Below, piece by piece: positions 59,067 to 64,000 of a stretch of DNA of 64,000 nucleotides. The notes below the pieces were generated by a model. The model worked only from the letters and a program-made list of their open reading frames with translations, searched no databases and was not told where the DNA came from. Origin of the DNA: Mesorhizobium sp. CA14 (GTDB lineage Bacteria; Pseudomonadota; Alphaproteobacteria; Rhizobiales; Rhizobiaceae); NCBI RefSeq assembly GCF_020165195.1, contig NZ_JAIUHR010000012.1, positions 62,001 to 126,000 of the forward strand, in the 5' to 3' direction. The position numbers and the translations under genes were made by a program. Positions within the stretch are counted from its first letter, which is position 1; each line of letters starts with the position of its first letter.

Positions 59067-60005
59067 ATGGATTTCAAAGCGGGCCATGGCTACCTCCTGA
59101 TCGGCGGGCTCATCCTGGTCGGCGCCGGGCTGCTGATCCTCTCGCTGATCGTCAATCTGCATGTGGCGCACAGCGTTCGCGATGACGTGCGCCACCGCGA
59201 AAAGCTGCTGGAATATTACCGCAACATCTTTTCGCAACTGGGCGTGATCCTCATCGGCATCGGCGTTTCGCTGTTCATCTTCTTCTTCCAGCAGAATTAT
59301 CAGGACCAGCGCAAGCGCGAGACCGAGCTGCAGCTGGTCTTGGCCAAGCTCGCGGCGCGTGTTGCCCGCGGCGCCCCCGTCATCGAAACGCTCGGCGAGT
59401 TCGACGAGGTGCTGGACCAGGGCGGCGCCTATGTCAGCCCCGAACTCGGCGGAAACAGCGCCGCCATCAGCGCCAAGGGAGCCGACCTCGCCAAGCAGGT
59501 CGAAAAGATCCAATTGATCGAGCGCGATGTCGATGTTCGCGACTTCGATATCCTGAACCTGTCGCGCGACCTCGAAAACACCTTCGTCGTCAACGAGCTC
59601 GATCCGGCACTGTGGTTCAACATCGTGCGCGACGAAAACGAGATCAAATACGCCATGACGCAGCTGAGCCTCGACTACAAGGACCTGCATGACGCGATCG
59701 GCGACGAGCCCGTCGGGGCGGCGGTCGCCAACCCGGACAAGGAAGCGAAGATCAAGCGCGAGGTGCTCGACATATTCTATGACGCCGATCTGCTGCGCCA
59801 GCGCAGCAGACGGTTTCTCGCCCGCGCCTGCTGGCTGTTCAGCAAGGGCAAGAGTTTCGTCGCGCTTCCACCAGCTGACGCGATCGAGGCCGACACTAAG
59901 TCGCAGCAGCTATGGATCGACCGTGCGAAACCGGTGCTGACGCAGACAAGGTCGGGTAGCGGCGACTGCTTCAAATTGCTCCACTACAGAGGAATTTCCG
60001 AATAA
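59067..60005 (+). CDS. two-span membrane protein, unknown function
   Basis: 312 residues. Helices at about 9-30 (YLLIGGLILVGAGLLILSLI) and 56-76 (LGVILIGIGVSLFIFFFQQN), then a coiled coil (QDQRKRETELQLVLAKLAAR) and a large cytosolic helical domain of about 200 residues with many acidic stretches. No family recognised. It looks like a membrane-tethered sensor or effector without catalytic motifs. Isolated. Confidence 0.65.
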   Translation: MDFKAGHGYLLIGGLILVGAGLLILSLIVNLHVAHSVRDDVRHREKLLEYYRNIFSQLGVILIGIGVSLFIFFFQQNYQDQRKRETELQLVLAKLAARVARGAPVIETLGEFDEVLDQGGAYVSPELGGNSAAISAKGADLAKQVEKIQLIERDVDVRDFDILNLSRDLENTFVVNELDPALWFNIVRDENEIKYAMTQLSLDYKDLHDAIGDEPVGAAVANPDKEAKIKREVLDIFYDADLLRQRSRRFLARACWLFSKGKSFVALPPADAIEADTKSQQLWIDRAKPVLTQTRSGSGDCFKLLHYRGISE

Positions 60006-60140
60006 TCCCAGAGGTGCAGCTCAGGTTCCTGAAGGAGGTTGCATCCAAGGACGCGAGATAGACCTTCGTGTTTTTCGACGTAAGGACTGCGTGTAAGGGC
60101 GGCAAGGTGGCAGCACCCTGGGTTGGGTCGCACTTATTTG

Positions 60141-61694
60141 TTAGTCGCCCACGCGCGGCAGCGTGCCCAGATGATTGTCGTCGAGGAACCCGATGGTCAC
60201 GGCCGATGCTTTGCCGTCCGGGCCGACGACAAAGCTCACGCCCACCGGCCTGTCCGGGGTCTCGGCGTCGGGATAGGTCAAGAACAGGTCGCCGTCGTAA
60301 TGCGTCAAGGGATAGGACCGTGCCCCCGCCGGCCCGACCTTGAGCACAAGACCGTCTCCCGCCCGCGATACGACCGCGTCGCCGACGAATTCGTTGGCAT
60401 AGTGGCCGGCATAGGCGTTGGCCGGTGCCGCCGGCCGAGCCGCTGACGGCGGCGCGGCAAATCTGGCCTTGGCCGCCTCGACCACCGGACCGAACATGCC
60501 GGCGTAGATCGCATCCCACGCCTCGATCCAGTCCTTCTCGACCTTACCCTCAAATACGAGATCGGCAAAGCTGTCGGAAAGTCCTTCCGGCACGCCTGTC
60601 GGGAAGGCATTGGCAAGGATGACGATGCCGAGTTTGTCCTTCGGGAAGATCGTCACCAGGGTGCGCGCGCCGACGCTGAAGGCGCCCGCGTGGCCCCAGC
60701 TCAGGCCGTGCCGGCCGAATTCGATGTTCCAGCCGAGGCCGTAGAAGGATTCGCCACCGGAAACGGGGTTCTTGCCGCGCGTCATCAGCGGTACATGCGT
60801 CTGGTCCAAGGCATCGGCGGCGATCAACGTCTTGCCGGCATAGACGCCGTCGTCCAGCAGCAGGCGCACCCATTGCGCGAGATCGCGCGCGGTGGAGCTG
60901 ACGCCGCCGGCAGGCGCCTGCGCGTCCGGATCGCGCTTGATCTTGGCGGCCCAGGCGCCATCCACCTTGACGTGAAGCGCGGCACGGTTTGCGTGCTTGA
61001 TGAAGTCGGCATTCAGGGAACTGGTCGAAGCCATGCCTAGCGGACGATAGAGCTTTTCATCGGCGACCTCCTCCCAGGACTTTCCCGTCTGCCTGGCGGC
61101 CGCGACTGCGCCCTCGGTCAGCCCGAAATTGCTATAGGAGTAGCCGGCGCGAAAGCTCGACAATGGCGGCACGAAGCGCAAGCGGTGAAGGATCGTGGCG
61201 CGATCGTAGCCTATGTCCTCGAGATCGTCTCCGGCGGTGCCTGGGAGCCCGCTGCGATGCGAAAACAAGTCGCGGATGGTGAGCTCGCTCGTCGGATAAG
61301 GATCGGCGAGCCGGAAGCCCGGATCGAGGTCGGCGATCTTGGAATTCCAGGACACGACGCCGTCGCTGACGAGCGCCGCCACGACCGTGGCGGAAACCGG
61401 CTTGGAAAGCGAGGCGATCTGGAACACGGTATCGGCATCGACGGTCTCGGGCTTGCCGGCCTCGCGATGGCCGAACCCCTTGAGGAAGACCACTTCGTCA
61501 TTGTGCACGACCGCGATGGCGAGACCGGGCACCGCGCCATCGGCGACAGCGCCTTGCGCCAGTGCCTCGAGCTTCGGCAGGGCGACGGTGATCTGTTCGG
61601 GCGTGATGGGGTCGGCCGATGCCGCGTTGGACCAAAGCGCCATTGCGATAAAGGCCGCGATCGTCAAATGGCAGAGGTTCCGACCAAGCCGCAT
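60141..61694 (-). CDS. serine hydrolase of the beta-lactamase (class C-like) family
   Basis: 517 residues with signal peptide (MRLGRNLCHLTIAAFIAMAL, cleaved near NAASA). Active-site SLSKP (SxxK), YSN (YxN) and the WGHAGAF loop place it with DD-carboxypeptidase/esterase-type Beta-lactamase domain proteins. A C-terminal extra domain of about 100 residues (NAYAGHYANEFVGD) is the lipocalin-like part common in this group. GGGAGGGAAG before ATG 61694. Confidence 0.88.
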   Translation of the reverse strand: MRLGRNLCHLTIAAFIAMALWSNAASADPITPEQITVALPKLEALAQGAVADGAVPGLAIAVVHNDEVVFLKGFGHREAGKPETVDADTVFQIASLSKPVSATVVAALVSDGVVSWNSKIADLDPGFRLADPYPTSELTIRDLFSHRSGLPGTAGDDLEDIGYDRATILHRLRFVPPLSSFRAGYSYSNFGLTEGAVAAARQTGKSWEEVADEKLYRPLGMASTSSLNADFIKHANRAALHVKVDGAWAAKIKRDPDAQAPAGGVSSTARDLAQWVRLLLDDGVYAGKTLIAADALDQTHVPLMTRGKNPVSGGESFYGLGWNIEFGRHGLSWGHAGAFSVGARTLVTIFPKDKLGIVILANAFPTGVPEGLSDSFADLVFEGKVEKDWIEAWDAIYAGMFGPVVEAAKARFAAPPSAARPAAPANAYAGHYANEFVGDAVVSRAGDGLVLKVGPAGARSYPLTHYDGDLFLTYPDAETPDRPVGVSFVVGPDGKASAVTIGFLDDNHLGTLPRVGD

Positions 61695-62086
61695 CAAGCG
61701 CTTCCCTCCCTTCCCTGCATTCATCCTACGATTGTACAGGTCGGCGCTGTCGCGGCCAAGCCTTCGCCCGGAGGCAGGTCGCCTCACCTCTCCAACTTCC
61801 TGATCGCCTCGGCGGTTACCGGCGTGAAGAAGTTGATGAGGTTGCCATCGGGATCGGCAGCTCAGACGCCGTTTCAGGAACGGATGCCAACTTGCCGGTT
61901 GGAAAGGACTTTGAACGACAAAGCTCGCGTTCCGTCGCGCCCCCTCTGTCCGGCGGGTCTGAGGGCCGCCGTGGAGCGCGACCTCGGTCGCTCGACTTTC
62001 GCCGCAATCGACCAGCGCCCTCTTTTCAGGCAATCTCCTCCGGCGGCGATCATGGGAAGATGATCCGCCGCCGAGGGAGGATTGCC
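61695..62086. other. intergenic region with a glyoxalase remnant
   Basis: 392 bases between the serine hydrolase and the acyl-CoA synthetase. Contains the VOC fragment at 61784-61861; the rest shows no gene. Confidence 0.5.
61784..61861 (-). pseudogene. C-terminal remnant of a VOC/glyoxalase protein
   Basis: Minus-strand reading to the TGA at 61784-61786: AADPDGNLINFFTPVTAEAI, then RKLER. DPDGNLIxFFTP is the closing strand of VOC-fold dioxygenase/glyoxalase proteins. An in-frame TGA stands immediately before it at 61862-61864, and no N-terminal half is present. Confidence 0.7.
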
Positions 62087-63746
62087 ATGACCGAGACGCA
62101 GGCGCTGCCGCGCTATGAGGATGCCGTTGCGCAATTCCGCATCGAGGACGAGATCGCGCGCCTCCACGGCGATCCGGCGACCGGCATCAACGCCTATGTC
62201 GAATGCTGCGGCCGCTATACCGGCGAAAACCGGCTGGCGCTGCGCGCGATCTCGGCTGCCGGTGAATTGCGCGAATATTCCTTCGACGATCTGGCCGAGA
62301 TGGCGGGCCGCGTCGGCACCCTGCTCAAAAGTCTCGGCGTGCGCCCCGGGCGACGTCGTGGCCGGCATGCTGCCGCGCATTCCCGATCTGGTGGCGCTGA
62401 TCCTCGGCACATGGCGGGTCGGCGCGGTCTACCAGCCTTTGTTCACCGCCTTCGGACCGAAGGCTATCGAGCATCGCCTCAGTTACAGCAAGGCGAAGCT
62501 TGTGGTGACCAACACCGCAAACCGCGCCAAGCTCGACGAGGTGGAAAACCACCCGCACGTCGCCACAATTCCTGGGCCCGGCGATGCCCCTGCCGCAGGC
62601 GACATCGATTTCCGCGCGGCGCTGGAGGTCGCCTCCCCCGACTGCGCGCCGGTGATGCGCAAGGGCTCGGACCTGTTCATGATGATGTCGACCTCGGGCA
62701 CGACAGGACATCCGAAGGGCGTGCCGGTGCCGCTCAGCGCGCTGCTTGCCTTCGGCGCCTATATGCGCGACGCGGTCGGGCTGCGACCCGACGATATCTT
62801 CTGGAACATCGCCGATCCCGGCTGGGCCTATGGACTCTACTACGCCATCACCGGGCCCTTGCAGCTCGGCATCGCCACCACCTTCTACGAAGGCGCCTTC
62901 AACGCCAAATCGACCTACGACATCATCGAGCGTCTGGGCGTCACCAGCCTTGCCGGCTCGCCGACGGCCTATCGCCTGCTGATGGCGGAAGGGCCGGAGG
63001 CGGCCGCCCGCGTCAAGGGCAGGCTGCGCGTGGTGAGCAGCGCCGGCGAGCCGCTCAACCCGGAAGTGATCCGCTGGTTCGACGCTAACCTCGCCCCCCC
63101 GATCCACGACCATTACGGCCAGACCGAGAACGGCATGATGGTCAACAATCATCATGGGCTGGCGCATATCGTGCGCGCGGGCTCCGCCGGATTTGCCATG
63201 CCGGGCTACCGCATGGCGGTGCTGGATGACGAAGGAAATGAGCTCGGCCCCAACCAGCCCGGCGTGCTCGCGGTCGATATCGCAAATTCACCGCTGCGCT
63301 GGTTCGACGGCTATCATGGGGCGGAAACGCCGGCGATCGCAGGCGGCTATTACCACACCGGCGACACCGTGGAATACGAGCCGGACGGCTCGGTCTCCTT
63401 CATCGGCCGGGCCGACGACGTCATCACCTCATCCGGCTACCGCATCGGGCCGTTCGATGTCGAAAGCGCGCTGATCGAGCATCCGGCGGTCACCGAGGCG
63501 GCGGCGGTCGGCGTGCCCGATCCGCAGCGCACCGAGATCGTCAAGGCCTTCGTGGTGCTGGCGCCCGCCTTCCAGGGCGGCGAAGCACTGGCGGAGGAAC
63601 TTGCCCGGCATGTGAAGCAGCGGCTTTCGGCGCACTCCTATCCGCGCGAGGTCGAGTTCGTGAGCGAGCTGCCGAAGACGCCGAGCGGCAAGATCCAGCG
63701 CTTCTTGCTGAGGAAGGCGGAGGTCGAGAAGCGCAAGGCGGAATAA
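62087..63746 (+). pseudogene. acyl-CoA synthetase (AMP-binding family) with a +1 frameshift
   Basis: ATG 62087 (GAGGGAGG upstream) encodes a normal N-terminus to LLKSLGVRPG near residue 88. The frame then breaks at a run of four C (62344-62347) and resumes one base later as PGDVVAGMLPRIPDLV through to the stop. The second part has all family motifs: STSGTTGHPKG, YGQTENGMM, GGYYHTGD, GRADDVITSSGYRIG and PSGKIQRFLLRK. Removing one C gives an intact protein of about 552 residues resembling medium-chain or acetyl-CoA synthetases. Either a true pseudogene or a sequencing error. Confidence 0.85.
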
Positions 63747-63838
63747 AGATTGCTTCCGCCCCAATTTCCGCCACGCAAAAGCCGCCAAGTCGGGCGATGG
63801 CTCGCAAGGGCTCTTGATCGCTAATTTGGGGTTGCAGC

Positions 63839-64000
63839 ATGCGGTTGGTTTTAACGCTTCTCATCGCGCTGGCGGGCAGCACGGCACTCGCTGCCTCGCC
63901 GGAGGACGATTACATCGCGGCGCGCGACAAGGCGATTGCCGACATAGCGGCGCAGGCAAACGCCAACACCGCCATCGAAACCATCGATGCGCAGAACGAG
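63839..64000 (+). CDS. secreted protein, cut by the window end
   Basis: First 54 codons of a gene that continues beyond the window. Signal peptide MRLVLTLLIALAGSTALAAS, then EDDYIAARDKAIADIAAQAN, a helical start of a periplasmic domain. No family can be named from this piece. Confidence 0.6.
   Translation, partial: MRLVLTLLIALAGSTALAASPEDDYIAARDKAIADIAAQANANTAIETIDAQNE

Overview
The window reads as chromosome of a Rhizobiales bacterium close to Mesorhizobium. GC is high throughout. The gene families fit: minCDE behind CtrA-type boxes, cbtAB cobalt uptake under a cobalamin riboswitch, an arsR-aqpS-arsC arsenic operon, dmeRF, Ku, several rhizobial small-protein families (DUF982, DUF2934, BA14K-like), and palindromic intergenic repeats of a type common in Mesorhizobium. 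No rRNA, tRNA, CRISPR, insertion sequence or prophage was recognised. All assignments come from reading the sequence and from knowledge of protein families; no database search was run.

Layout. 0.1-7.5 kb: a membrane GGDEF/EAL protein, an M20 amidohydrolase, 3-methyladenine glycosylase and small or secreted proteins. 7.5-11.7 kb: a LysR-controlled operon (MFS, cyclophilin-like protein, hydroxynitrile-lyase-type cupin, zinc alcohol dehydrogenase). 11.8-17.8 kb: an apparent Amadori-compound (fructosyl-amino acid) utilisation locus with a binding protein, FAD oxidase and permease on +, a FrlD-like kinase and FrlB-like deglycase on -, and a GntR/UTRA regulator. Three copies of one dyad, TTGT(C/A)NGACA, lie at its three promoters. 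17.9-21.3 kb: small proteins, gene fossils and an L,D-transpeptidase. 21.5-25.1 kb: a dimethylglycine/sarcosine-dehydrogenase-type flavoprotein and an enolase-superfamily betaine epimerase, probably for (hydroxy)proline betaine. 25.9-28.7 kb: an apparently leaderless arsR with a 28-bp palindrome, an SRPBCC protein, MAPEG, PRC-barrel and an S1/P1 nuclease.

29.2-32.4 kb: the arsenic cluster with a divergent DUF6428 gene. 33-40 kb: cobalt and metal handling (cobalamin riboswitch, cbtB, cbtA, a periplasmic protein; further on dmeR-dmeF and a short NicO-like tail). 40-44 kb: Ku and small proteins. 44.3-48 kb: a NarL-type two-component system next to two paralogous Gly/Asn-rich secreted proteins that share an upstream element. 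48.2-51.6 kb: an RhtA-like exporter and minCDE. 51.7-64 kb: a FAD-Rieske oxidoreductase with a ferritin-like partner, an FAD-linked oxidase, a BA14K-like protein, a lysine-2,3-aminomutase-type radical SAM enzyme, a serine hydrolase, a frameshifted acyl-CoA synthetase and a gene cut by the window end.

The observations I rate highest are the Amadori locus with its three-site operator, the leaderless arsR with its palindrome across the start codon, the CtrA boxes before minC, the mosaic palindromic repeats that invaded the cbt operon, the paired Gly/Asn-rich proteins, and the fossil of a divergent LysR-SDR pair.
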